From: [Clostridium] aminophilum DSM 10710
GTDB lineage: Bacteria > Bacillota > Clostridia > Lachnospirales > Lachnospiraceae
NCBI RefSeq assembly: GCF_000711825.1
Contig: NZ_JONJ01000002.1
Coordinates: 62,001-126,000, forward strand
Length of the DNA: 64,000 nt
Reading direction: 5' to 3'
In this document: positions 43,162 to 51,538 of the stretch, one piece after another
Numbering within the stretch: position 1 is the stretch's first letter
Layout: the number at the start of each line of letters is the position of its first letter
Translations under genes and position numbers: made by a program
Notes under the pieces: generated by a model
What the model saw: the letters and a program-made list of their open reading frames with translations, nothing else
The model's database searches: none
What the model was told of the DNA's origin: nothing

Positions 43162-44229
43162 ATGCTGAAAAACTATTATTTTGATGTAACGGATCAGTGG
43201 CAGGGCCGTGTCGACAGCGAGGAAGATTATGACGCGTTTCGCTGGCATCAGAGAATCCGCCCGCTGGATCTCAATTCGGTGACGGAGCCGTTCTCCGGCC
43301 CGCTGGGCTTCGGAATGATCGGTTTTTGCTGTGATCTCGGCGTGAAGCGGAACAAAGGACGTGCCGGCGCAGCGCTCGGACCGAATCTTCTGAGAAAAAA
43401 GCTTTCGAATCTTCCGTGTGTGTTCGACCCGGGTGTCGCACTGTATGACTGCGGCAATATCATGACGGACGGCATCGAACTGGAAGAGGCACAGAGCATT
43501 CTTGCTCAGGCAGTTCAGAAGATTCTCAGTCTCAATCTTTTTCCGATCGTCATGGGCGGCGGACATGAGACCACTTTCGGTCATTATATGGGTGAGCTCG
43601 CGCATGAGAAAGAGATTCTGGAAGAGAAGATCCGCAGCGGAAGAAAAGACGAGAACAGCAAGGTTGACCTCGGTATCATCAGCTTTGACGCGCATTTTGA
43701 TATGAGACCGTACGACGGCGGTGCATCCTCCGGATCCATGTTCCGTCAGATTGCGGATATCTGCGAGAGAGAGGAAATGCCGTTTGCCTACATGCCCCTC
43801 GGTATTCAGCGCCACAGCAATACGGTCAGCCTCTTTAAGGAAGCGGAGCGTCTCGGGGTTCCCTACATGCTGGCAAGAACGCTTCAGTACGGCTCCCGGG
43901 AAGAAGTGTATGAACACGTAGATGACTTCATGTATCAGCACAAGAATGCATACATGACCATCTGTACCGATGTCTTCTCGACGGCATTTGCCCCCGGCGT
44001 CAGCGCCCCGCAGGCCCTCGGACTGGATCCGCAGGCTGTGGTGCCGATCATGAAGCACATTCTTCGGACCAGAAAAGTGCGAGGTTTTGACATCTGCGAG
44101 ATCTCCCCGCGGTTTGATCAGGATGACACCACTGCCAGTCTTGGCGCGGTGCTGATCTTTACCGTGGTGGTCACACTCTGTCAGCTGAACGGACTTGCGG
44201 TCAATGTCGGCGGAGATTATTACGGATAA
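43162..44229 (+). CDS. hutG: Formimidoylglutamase-like ureohydrolase
   Basis: 355 residues of the arginase/agmatinase/formimidoylglutamase superfamily. Metal-binding motifs: GGGHETTFGHY, SFDAHFDMRPY and CTDVFSTAFAPGVSAPQALGL; the last is typical of formimidoylglutamase, which cleaves formimidoylglutamate to glutamate and formamide in histidine degradation. No other hut gene lies in the window, so the substrate remains tentative. ATG 43162 is chosen because GGGGGA lies just upstream; ATG 43147 adds five residues. A 10-bp GC hairpin (44244-44277) follows the stop. Confidence 0.8.
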   Translation: MLKNYYFDVTDQWQGRVDSEEDYDAFRWHQRIRPLDLNSVTEPFSGPLGFGMIGFCCDLGVKRNKGRAGAALGPNLLRKKLSNLPCVFDPGVALYDCGNIMTDGIELEEAQSILAQAVQKILSLNLFPIVMGGGHETTFGHYMGELAHEKEILEEKIRSGRKDENSKVDLGIISFDAHFDMRPYDGGASSGSMFRQIADICEREEMPFAYMPLGIQRHSNTVSLFKEAERLGVPYMLARTLQYGSREEVYEHVDDFMYQHKNAYMTICTDVFSTAFAPGVSAPQALGLDPQAVVPIMKHILRTRKVRGFDICEISPRFDQDDTTASLGAVLIFTVVVTLCQLNGLAVNVGGDYYG

Positions 44230-44243
44230 ATGATTCATTTGTC

Positions 44244-44340
44244 AGCGGCGCTGGAGGCTCAGGCTTTCAGCGCCGCTCGGGCCTCTGGTGGCACTGGGGC
44301 CTCTGGTGGGCGTTCGGGGCGCTGGGGCCTCTGGTGGGCC
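44244..44340. repeat. Hairpin and GC-rich GGGCCTCTGGTGG repeats
   Basis: AGCGGCGCTG (44244-44253) pairs perfectly with CAGCGCCGCT (44268-44277). Three copies of GGGCCTCTGGTGG follow at 44279, 44297 and 44325. The rest of the gap to 44533 holds no clear gene. The stretch was checked for a cobalamin riboswitch; no B12-box consensus was found. Confidence 0.6.
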
Positions 44341-44533
44341 TGTGGGACGGAGTCATCGGGTCATCCGGGGACAGCAGGAAATAGAAGCCATCCGGACATC
44401 CGGGAATGGCAGGAACAGAAAAAGTCCGGCAAAACCGGGGAAAAGAGAGTGAATGCGCTACGGCGGCGGGCGGAAGACCGCAGCGGGAAACGTCGGAGAA
44501 GCGGTGGGCAATCACCGGTCGAAGGGGAGAAAA

Positions 44534-45199
44534 ATGATACTGATTGTCGGCGGAAGAAGCCAGGGAAAATCGAAGATTGCGCGGTCCTATGCATCGGAAA
44601 CGGAAATTTTGCTTCATCTTGAAGACAAGGTTGCAGCACTGTATGGACTGCAGCGGGAAATGGAGCATGGTTTTTCCGGAAATTCCCCGGATCGGACGTC
44701 CGAAGTTTCGCGGATTCCGTCGCCGGATTTCGGGGAGGCCGGAAAAACAGATGTCTCTGCGGATGCCGATAAAACAGATGTCTCTGCGGAAGCCGGAAAA
44801 ACAGATGTCTCTGCGGATGCCGATAAAACAGATGTCTCTGCGGAAGCCGGAAAATCGGATGCATCTGCAGAGACCGGAAAAACGGGAGTATCTGCAGAAG
44901 GTGGAAAACAGGGAATATCGCAAATGGCTGCCTCGCAGGAATCTTCAGAGGAGATATTCTGGAAAAAACTTCGTGAAGCGACGGAAGAAACCGTTCAGCG
45001 GATTTTGGCCGATCCCCGGGTCCGCGTAATTACGGCGGACGAGATTGGCTGTGGCGTTGTTCCGATGAGCCGACGTGAACGCGAGTACCGTGATACTTAC
45101 GGCAGAATCTGCCAGAAGATTGCGAAACAGGCGGATACGGTTATTCGGGTGGTTTGCGGGATACCGACGGTGATCTCTTCCGACAGTGGCGAAACATAA
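44534..45199 (+). CDS. Degenerate CobU-like protein with an internal repeat
   Basis: 221 residues. The N-terminus has a P-loop-like IVGGRSQGKSKIARSYA, and the C-terminus ITADEIGCGVVPMSRREREYRDTYGRICQKIAKQADTVIRVVCGIP is the classic CobU tail. The middle is replaced: the region that should hold the guanylylated His and the usual strands is missing, and residues about 70-130 are a KTDVSAEAG/KTDVSADAD 9-residue repeat. A complete cobU lies in locus I, so this copy may be a specialised or decaying paralogue. GGGGAG before ATG 44534 sets the start. It precedes cbiB in cobalamin locus II. Confidence 0.75.
   Translation: MILIVGGRSQGKSKIARSYASETEILLHLEDKVAALYGLQREMEHGFSGNSPDRTSEVSRIPSPDFGEAGKTDVSADADKTDVSAEAGKTDVSADADKTDVSAEAGKSDASAETGKTGVSAEGGKQGISQMAASQESSEEIFWKKLREATEETVQRILADPRVRVITADEIGCGVVPMSRREREYRDTYGRICQKIAKQADTVIRVVCGIPTVISSDSGET
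44741..44920 (+). repeat. 27-bp minisatellite inside the CobU-like gene
   Basis: Between six and seven 27-bp units of the type GGAAAAACAGATGTCTCTGC plus GGATGCC. The first four are near identical and alternate between two variants (54-bp higher order); the last two or three have diverged. In frame, so translated as nine-residue repeats. Confidence 0.93.
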
Positions 45200-45354
45200 A
45201 AAAGGGAAGAAAAATACGAATACTGCAGATGAAAAAAATGCAGATGAAAAAACTGCAGATAAAGCGAAAAAATGAAGACATAATGCGAAAACGCAGACAA
45301 CCGCGAACATAAAAGAAGCTGTAAAACGAGAAAAGAAAAAAGAGGAATGAAGAT

Positions 45355-46365
45355 TTGAGTTGGGTTATCATACACGTCGGCGCGCTGTGCGCCGGTTTTC
45401 TTCTCGATCTGGTTGTCGGAGATCCACAGTGGATTCCGCATCCGGTCCGGCTGATCGGAAGCTGGATCACGTTTACGGAGCGATGGATCCGGGCGGCATT
45501 TCCGAAGACACCGAAAGGTGAATTGATCGGGGGCTGCCTGTTTACAGCCATCGTGATGCTGACATCTGGATTGGGAGCGGCGGCCGTGACGATACTTCCG
45601 GTGATGCTTTTACTGCAGTTCGGGTTTGCAACTGCTTCCATGGCGGCGGCTTTTATATTGGAAACCGTTTCGGTCTGCTATGCGGTGGCGGTGCGGTCGA
45701 TGAGAACCGAGAGTATGAAGGTGCAGCGGGCACTGGAGGAAGAAGATCTGTTCCGGGCACGAAGCGCCGTCTCGATGATTGTCGGCCGAGACACGGAGAA
45801 CCTGACGAAAGAGGGTGTGGCGAAAGCGGCCGTGGAGACAGTGGCGGAAGGTACGTCGGACGGAATTGTGTCTCCTCTCTTCTGGATTGCACTGTTCGGA
45901 CCGGTGGGCGGATGGATTTACAAGGCAGTCAATACAATGGATTCTATGGTTGGATACCGGAACGACCGGTATTTGTACTTCGGGAGATGCGCCGCCCGGA
46001 CCGATGATGTCTTTAACTACATTCCGTCAAGGATTGCCGCGGTATTGATGATTGCCGCTGCCGGTTTCCTCGGATTGGATTCTGCGGAAGCGTATCGCAT
46101 CTGGAAACGGGACCGCAGAAACCACAAGAGCCCGAATTCCGCGCAGACCGAGTCGGCCTGTGCCGGTGCTCTCGGCTTAAGACTTGCGGGGGATGCGTGG
46201 TATTTCGGGAAAAAAGTGGAGAAGCCGTTCATCGGAGATGAGAAAAAGAAAACGGAACCGTCCGATATCACCGAGGCAAACCGGCTGATGTACGGAACAG
46301 CAGGTCTGGCTGTCTTCTTTGCGGCGGTGATCCGTTTTTCCGTGCTGATCCTGATTGCGGGCTGA
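45355..46365 (+). CDS. cbiB: Adenosylcobinamide-phosphate synthase
   Basis: Membrane enzyme that attaches aminopropanol (phosphate) to adenosylcobyric acid. 336 residues with LLDLVVGDPQWIPHPVRLIG at the N-terminus, the ARSAVSMIVGRDTENL and VETVAEGTSDGIVSPLFW segments, and DSMVGYRNDRY, all CbiB signatures; four or five hydrophobic helices. The start is TTG 45355 with GAGGAATGAAGA upstream. Gap 45200-45354 is A-rich with no gene. Confidence 0.94.
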   Translation: MSWVIIHVGALCAGFLLDLVVGDPQWIPHPVRLIGSWITFTERWIRAAFPKTPKGELIGGCLFTAIVMLTSGLGAAAVTILPVMLLLQFGFATASMAAAFILETVSVCYAVAVRSMRTESMKVQRALEEEDLFRARSAVSMIVGRDTENLTKEGVAKAAVETVAEGTSDGIVSPLFWIALFGPVGGWIYKAVNTMDSMVGYRNDRYLYFGRCAARTDDVFNYIPSRIAAVLMIAAAGFLGLDSAEAYRIWKRDRRNHKSPNSAQTESACAGALGLRLAGDAWYFGKKVEKPFIGDEKKKTEPSDITEANRLMYGTAGLAVFFAAVIRFSVLILIAG

Positions 46366-46468
46366 AGTCCGGTTTGGTTGAAGACGGGGCCGGGGCTTTT
46401 TATAGATGTAAGAGACTGTATGGATCAGTATGGGGATATATTTGGGATTGGAACAGAACAGGAATGAT

Positions 46469-47629
46469 ATGAATGAGAGCAGGAACAGAAAAAACGTTTC
46501 GGAGTACACATATGTTCACGGAGGAGATATTTTCCGTGGGGGGATCGATCTGGATCTGTCGGTAAATATTAACCCGTTCGGCATGCCGGCGAGCGCGCGG
46601 CGCGCGGCGGCTCTGAGCATGGATCGATGGGAACAGTATCCGGATGCGCTCCAGAGGAAGCTCAGAAACCGCATGTCGGAGAGACTCCGGCAGGAGGGAT
46701 TCCCGGTGAGGTCGGAGTCCCTGCTGTTCGGAAATGGTGCGTCAGACCTTCTCTACAGCATTTTCCAGGCTCTCCGACCGGAGCGGGTGCTGATTCCGGC
46801 ACCCGGTTTTTCGGAATACCGGAAAGCGGCGGAGACCGTCGGTGCCGAGATTGCCGGTCTGCCGGTTTTTTCAGCCGATTCGGTTTTGCCATATGAGGAT
46901 GAAGACGTTCTGACGTCGGTTCGCACATTTGCGGAACAAGCCGGGGAACTCGGAAAATCGGGCATGATTATTTTGTGCAATCCGAACAATCCGGATGGAC
47001 ATGTCCGAACATTTAATTTCTTGAAGAGAATTTTCGGAATCTGTCAAAAATATGGTATGATTCTTTTAGTTGACGAAAGTTTTCTCTGGTTCTGCATGGA
47101 CGGAAAAGAGCGCAGTGCGATTTCCTTTTGGGGCAGTGCCGATTGTAAAATGGATCCGTCGGGATTGATTATTCTGAATGCGTTCACCAAAATCTTTGCC
47201 ATGGCAGGGCTTCGGCTTGGATTTATGGTTTCGGATCCGGACATCATCCGGCAGACGGAAGATGTCCGGCAGCCGTGGAGCGTATCGGCTCCTGCGGAAG
47301 AGGCCGGAATCGCGTGCCTTGCGGAACAGGAGTTTGTGCGGAAAACTGCCGCAGAGATCAAATGCCGGCGGGAGGAACTGCGGGCCCGTCTGACATCGCT
47401 TGGAATGAACTGTGCAGAATCTTCCGCGGATTTTGTTCTGTTTCGGACAGCGATCCGTGATATGGGCGATCGTCTGCGGAAGAAGGGGATTCTGATCCGG
47501 GACTGTTCAAACTACACAGGGCTTGGCAAAGGCTGGTACCGCGTGGCTGTAAAAAACCATGAGAGCTGTGAACGGCTGGCGGCTGCGATCGAGTTGATAA
47601 AGAAAGAAACTGCGGAAGAGAGTACTTGA
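46469..47629 (+). CDS. cobD: L-threonine-O-3-phosphate decarboxylase-like aminotransferase
   Basis: PLP enzyme of fold type I that produces the aminopropanol phosphate used by CbiB. 386 residues with HGGDIFRGGIDLDLSVNINPFG at the N-terminus (the CobD pattern), LLFGNGASDLLYS, LCNPNNPDG, and the PLP lysine in NAFTKIFAMAGLRLGF. Similar to histidinol-phosphate aminotransferase, but the neighbours decide for CobD. ATG 46469 is chosen (ACAGGAATGAT upstream); ATG 46430 would add 13 residues. The end overlaps the frame of the next gene. Confidence 0.88.
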   Translation: MNESRNRKNVSEYTYVHGGDIFRGGIDLDLSVNINPFGMPASARRAAALSMDRWEQYPDALQRKLRNRMSERLRQEGFPVRSESLLFGNGASDLLYSIFQALRPERVLIPAPGFSEYRKAAETVGAEIAGLPVFSADSVLPYEDEDVLTSVRTFAEQAGELGKSGMIILCNPNNPDGHVRTFNFLKRIFGICQKYGMILLVDESFLWFCMDGKERSAISFWGSADCKMDPSGLIILNAFTKIFAMAGLRLGFMVSDPDIIRQTEDVRQPWSVSAPAEEAGIACLAEQEFVRKTAAEIKCRREELRARLTSLGMNCAESSADFVLFRTAIRDMGDRLRKKGILIRDCSNYTGLGKGWYRVAVKNHESCERLAAAIELIKKETAEEST

Positions 47630-47664
47630 CCGCGGGCAGGATATATCAGAACAGGAGGAACAGC

Positions 47665-49221
47665 ATGGCGAAATCGATCATGATACAGGGAACGATGAGC
47701 AATGTCGGAAAGAGCTTTCTGACCGCCGGCCTCTGCCGCGTGTTTCGGCAGGACGGGTGGAAAGTGGCGCCGTTCAAGTCGCAGAATATGGCACTCAATT
47801 CCTTTATCACCGCTGACGGACTTGAGATCGGCCGTGCGCAGGCGGTTCAGGCCGAAGCATGCGGCATTGAGCCGACGGCAGATATGAATCCGGTTCTCCT
47901 GAAGCCATCCAGCGATGTGGGCTCGCAGGTGATTGTCCGCGGAACCCCGATCGGGACCATGCCGGCGAAAGAGTATTTTGCCTATAAGAAAAAACTGATC
48001 CCGCAGATCATGGAATCCTACCGGCGTCTCGATGAGGAGTATGACATAATCGTCATTGAGGGGGCCGGAAGTCCCGCCGAGATCAACCTTGCTCAGGATG
48101 ATATCGTCAATATGGGCATTGCAGAGATGACGGATTCCCCGGTGATTCTCGCCGGCGACATTGACCGCGGCGGCGTGTTTGCACAGCTGTACGGAACGGT
48201 GATGCTTCTTCCGGAATCACAGAGAAAACGGATTCGCGGACTTGTGATCAACAAATTCCGGGGCGACCGTTCCATTCTGGATCCGGGAACGGAAATGATC
48301 TCGAAACTGTGCGGAATTCCGGTTGTCGGAACGGTACCGTTTCTGAAAGCGGACATTGACGATGAGGACAGTCTGAGCACACGGCTGACGGCGAAGGGGA
48401 AAATGGCGGCACCCGGAGAGATCGATATCGCTGTGATTCGTCTTCCGAGGCTCTCGAATTTTACGGACCTTCATGTGTTTGAGACGGTCGGCCGGTGCAA
48501 TGTGCGCTATGTCACGGATGTCAGGGGACTCGGAACACCGGATCTGCTGGTTCTTCCGGGGACAAAGAATACCATTGAGGATCTGCTGTGGCTGCGGACC
48601 AGCGGACTTGAGAGCGCGATTCTGAAACTGGCGGCAGCGGAAGTCCCGATCATCGGAATCTGCGGCGGATACCAGATGATGGGAGAAGTCCTCTCGGATC
48701 CGGAGGGACATGAGGCCGGTCAGCCGGGACGGGTTCTTCGCGGAATGGGACTGATTCCGGCCGAGACGGTCTTTACCGGCGAAAAAATCCGGTCACAGAA
48801 TAAAGGGGAAGCGGTCGCAGCGGAAGGACTGTTTGCATCGCTTCGCGGAAAGCCGGTACGCGGATATCAGATTCATATGGGACGAACCACCATCCGGGGC
48901 GGAAAACCGCTCGTGAAGCTGCGGAAAGCGCTTCTGTCCGAACCGGAAGGATATGCGTCCGGATGGATAGCGGGAACCTATCTGCACGGGATTTTTGACG
49001 GGCCGGGTGTTGCGGCGGGGATCGCGGATCTTCTGCGGAAGCGGAAAATGCAGGGAAACGATGCCGCCCAGGTGACCGGGACAATAGATCCGGCAGACGC
49101 AGCGGATTACGATGAATACCGCCGCAGACAGTATGACATTCTCGCAGACGGAGTGCGCCGGAATCTGGATATGGAGAAGATTTATCAGATCATCAACCGA
49201 AAGGATTCGTCAGCGATCTGA
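47665..49221 (+). CDS. cbiP: Cobyric acid synthase
   Basis: Glutamine-dependent amidation of side chains b, d, e and g. 518 residues: IMIQGTMSNVGKSFLTAGL P-loop, FKSQNMALNSFITADGLEIGRAQ, then a glutamine amidotransferase domain with GICGGYQMMG (nucleophile Cys) and a C-terminal GTYLHGIFD with the catalytic His. AGGAGG before ATG 47665 sets the start, 39 bp inside the open frame. Confidence 0.96.
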   Translation: MAKSIMIQGTMSNVGKSFLTAGLCRVFRQDGWKVAPFKSQNMALNSFITADGLEIGRAQAVQAEACGIEPTADMNPVLLKPSSDVGSQVIVRGTPIGTMPAKEYFAYKKKLIPQIMESYRRLDEEYDIIVIEGAGSPAEINLAQDDIVNMGIAEMTDSPVILAGDIDRGGVFAQLYGTVMLLPESQRKRIRGLVINKFRGDRSILDPGTEMISKLCGIPVVGTVPFLKADIDDEDSLSTRLTAKGKMAAPGEIDIAVIRLPRLSNFTDLHVFETVGRCNVRYVTDVRGLGTPDLLVLPGTKNTIEDLLWLRTSGLESAILKLAAAEVPIIGICGGYQMMGEVLSDPEGHEAGQPGRVLRGMGLIPAETVFTGEKIRSQNKGEAVAAEGLFASLRGKPVRGYQIHMGRTTIRGGKPLVKLRKALLSEPEGYASGWIAGTYLHGIFDGPGVAAGIADLLRKRKMQGNDAAQVTGTIDPADAADYDEYRRRQYDILADGVRRNLDMEKIYQIINRKDSSAI

Positions 49222-49256
49222 AACAGAGGAAGAGATTTTAAACGCCGGGGTCGATC

Positions 49257-49420
49257 GGCCGACGGCGGAGATTTCTCTGACTGCTAACGACTTGGATTTC
49301 TCTATAGGCTGACGACGGGGATTTTCTGACGGCTGACGACGCAGTTTTTTTGACGGCTGACGGGGGACTTTCTCTATCGGCTGACGACGGGGATTTTCTG
49401 ACGGCCGACAGGGAAACTGG
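49257..49420. repeat. 24-bp minisatellite between cbiP and cbiC
   Basis: GGCTGACGAC-like cores recur at 49283 (diverged), 49307, 49331, 49355, 49379 and 49403 (GGCCGACAGG), an exact 24-bp period, about seven units in all. The 27-bp stretch at 49307 recurs unchanged at 49379. It fills the cbiP-cbiC gap; no gene is visible. Confidence 0.85.
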
Positions 49421-49489
49421 CGCGGACCAAACAATACAGAAAAGGAGAGAGGTGCCGGCGATACGGGATAAGCCGGCGGGGGAAACGGT

Positions 49490-50173
49490 ATGAACACAGA
49501 TTTTCAGCTCCCGGAGGGGATCGATCTTCTGGAGATCCATCCGGCGGATATTGAAAAGAAGAGCTTTGAGATGATCGGAGAAGAACTCAGAAAGCTGGGA
49601 AAAGGTCCCTATCCCGATGATGTGGATAAGGTTGTCCGAAGGGTCATCCATACCACAGCGGATTTTCAATTTGCGGATACGCTGTTTTTTTCGCCCAATG
49701 CAGTGCAGGCCGGGATTCGCGCATTGACCGAGGGAGCACCGGTCATCACAGATACCAATATGGCGAAATCCGGCATCCGAAAGGCAGTACTTCAATCTCT
49801 GGGCACGGATTCGTTCTGCTTCATGGCGGACGCCGATGTCGCGCGGGATGCGAAGGCTGCCGGCATTACCAGAGCGGTGATGAGTATGCGGAAAGCGGCA
49901 GAACTGGAAGAACGGACCGGCCGGAGGGCGATTTTTGCTATCGGCAATGCACCGACGGCACTTGTGGAACTGTACAGCCTGATTCAGCAGGGACGTCTTC
50001 ATCCAAGGCTGATCATCGGTGTGCCGGTCGGTTTTGTCAATGTTGTTCAGGCAAAGGAACTGATTATGACGCTGAAGAGCACGCCGCATATCGTTGCCCG
50101 CGGAAGAAAGGGCGGAAGCACGGTTGCGGCGGCGATCGTGAATGCACTTCTCTATCAGATCCGGAGACTCTGA
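49490..50173 (+). CDS. cbiC: Precorrin-8X / cobalt-precorrin-8 methylmutase
   Basis: Moves the methyl from C11 to C12 to give (cob)yrinic acid. 227 residues with the catalytic His in RRVIHTTADFQFADTLFFSPNAV, VITDTNMAKSGI, and the C-terminal PVGFVNVVQAKELIM ... GRKGGSTVAAAIVNALLY. Last recognisable gene of cobalamin locus II. Confidence 0.95.
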   Translation: MNTDFQLPEGIDLLEIHPADIEKKSFEMIGEELRKLGKGPYPDDVDKVVRRVIHTTADFQFADTLFFSPNAVQAGIRALTEGAPVITDTNMAKSGIRKAVLQSLGTDSFCFMADADVARDAKAAGITRAVMSMRKAAELEERTGRRAIFAIGNAPTALVELYSLIQQGRLHPRLIIGVPVGFVNVVQAKELIMTLKSTPHIVARGRKGGSTVAAAIVNALLYQIRRL

Positions 50174-50247
50174 CGGTTGAACAGGTCGGGCAGAGAATTG
50201 CACCATTGAGTTTATTATAGATATAGAGAGAAAGCAGGAACAAAAAC

Positions 50248-51498
50248 ATGCAGACAGGAACCGGAACATTATATTATGAAGAACCGTATTGTGCCGAATT
50301 TGAAGCAAATGTGCTTCGCTGTGAGCCGGAGGACGGACGCTATGCCGTGATTCTGAATCAGACCGCGTTCTATCCGGAGGGCGGCGGGCAGCCGGCGGAT
50401 ACCGGAACTCTTCAGGTTCTGGATTTGACAGTGGAGAGGAAGGATGCCGCGGCAGCGGCGGGTACGCCATCTTCCGAGGAGAATCTTATCCCGGTGCTGG
50501 ATGTTCATGAAAAGGACAATGCCATTGTTCATTACACAGACTGCCCGATTCCGGCAGGGAGCCGGGTTCGCGGAACCATCGACTGGGATCGCCGCTTCTG
50601 TATGATGCAGGAACATTCCGGCGAACATATTCTCTCCGGTCTGATTCATCGGAAATTCGGCTTTGAGAATGTCGGATTTCATATGGGAGAGGAAATCCGT
50701 ATGGATTTCAGCGGGGAATGTTCCTGGGAAGAGCTGATGGAGATCGAGAAAAAGGCGAACGAGATCATTTTCCGGGACCTTCCGATCCGTGTGTTCTTCC
50801 CGACGGAAGAAGAACTGGCCGAGATTGATTACCGCAGCAAAAAGGAACTGACCGGTTTAGTCCGTCTGGTGGAGATACCGGGAGCAGATATGTGCGCCTG
50901 CTGCGGAACCCATGTTCTCCGCACGGGAGAGATCGGTGCAGTCAAGATTCTCTCCATGATTCGCTACAAAGGCGGGATGCGTCTGATGATGCATGCCGGA
51001 AGAAAGGCGATGGAGGATTACCGGATCAAGACGGATCTGAACCGGGAGATCTGTGAAATGCTCTCGGCCAGACCCTACGAGAGCGCGGCGGCAGTCCGGC
51101 GGATTCTGGACGCGGACAGCAGGAAGAGCCTGCGCATCGCGGAACTCCAGAAAGAACTGTTTCAGTACAAGGCGGAGACATTTCCGGACGGTCAGAAGCT
51201 TCTGATTGATGTGGAACGGGAAGCGTCTCCGGTGGAAATACGGCGGTTTTGCGACCTTCTTCTGAAAAAGAAAAAAGGGGAAACCGTCTGCGTTCTCTCC
51301 GGACATACGGATGAGAGCGGAAACGAGATCTTTTCCTACTGTATCGGCAGTGCCTCTTATGACTGCCGGGCGGCGGCAAAAGAACTGAATGCAGGTCTGA
51401 ACGGAAGAGGCGGCGGAAGCCCGCAGATGGTTCAGGGATCCTTCAGCGCATCCGAGGACCGCATCCGCAGTGCGGTCAGCAGGGTGTTCGGTGGGTGA
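50248..51498 (+). CDS. Alanyl-tRNA editing protein, AlaX-L type
   Basis: Hydrolyses mischarged Ser- or Gly-tRNA(Ala). 416 residues: an N-terminal beta-barrel (NQTAFYPEGGGQPADTG), the editing domain with zinc ligands HSGEHIL and CACCGTHVL, then a C-terminal DHHA1-type domain ending in RGGGSPQMVQGS. It lacks the aminoacylation domain of AlaRS, so it is a free-standing editor. Between the barrel and the editing core there is a short Ala-rich insert. Confidence 0.9.
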   Translation: MQTGTGTLYYEEPYCAEFEANVLRCEPEDGRYAVILNQTAFYPEGGGQPADTGTLQVLDLTVERKDAAAAAGTPSSEENLIPVLDVHEKDNAIVHYTDCPIPAGSRVRGTIDWDRRFCMMQEHSGEHILSGLIHRKFGFENVGFHMGEEIRMDFSGECSWEELMEIEKKANEIIFRDLPIRVFFPTEEELAEIDYRSKKELTGLVRLVEIPGADMCACCGTHVLRTGEIGAVKILSMIRYKGGMRLMMHAGRKAMEDYRIKTDLNREICEMLSARPYESAAAVRRILDADSRKSLRIAELQKELFQYKAETFPDGQKLLIDVEREASPVEIRRFCDLLLKKKKGETVCVLSGHTDESGNEIFSYCIGSASYDCRAAAKELNAGLNGRGGGSPQMVQGSFSASEDRIRSAVSRVFGG

Positions 51499-51538
51499 GG
51501 TTTTCTAAGACAATCAGTTTATGACAGGTGGTGACAAA

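Noticed and set aside
41890-44238. 782-residue minus-strand open frame
   Set aside because: Antisense to alr and hutG, both certain genes; composition is that of a shadow frame.
44230-44533. Possible cobalamin riboswitch upstream of locus II
   Set aside because: GC-rich and contains GGTGGCACTGG, but no B12-box or recognisable core; the sequence is better explained by a hairpin and GGGCCTCTGGTGG repeats.
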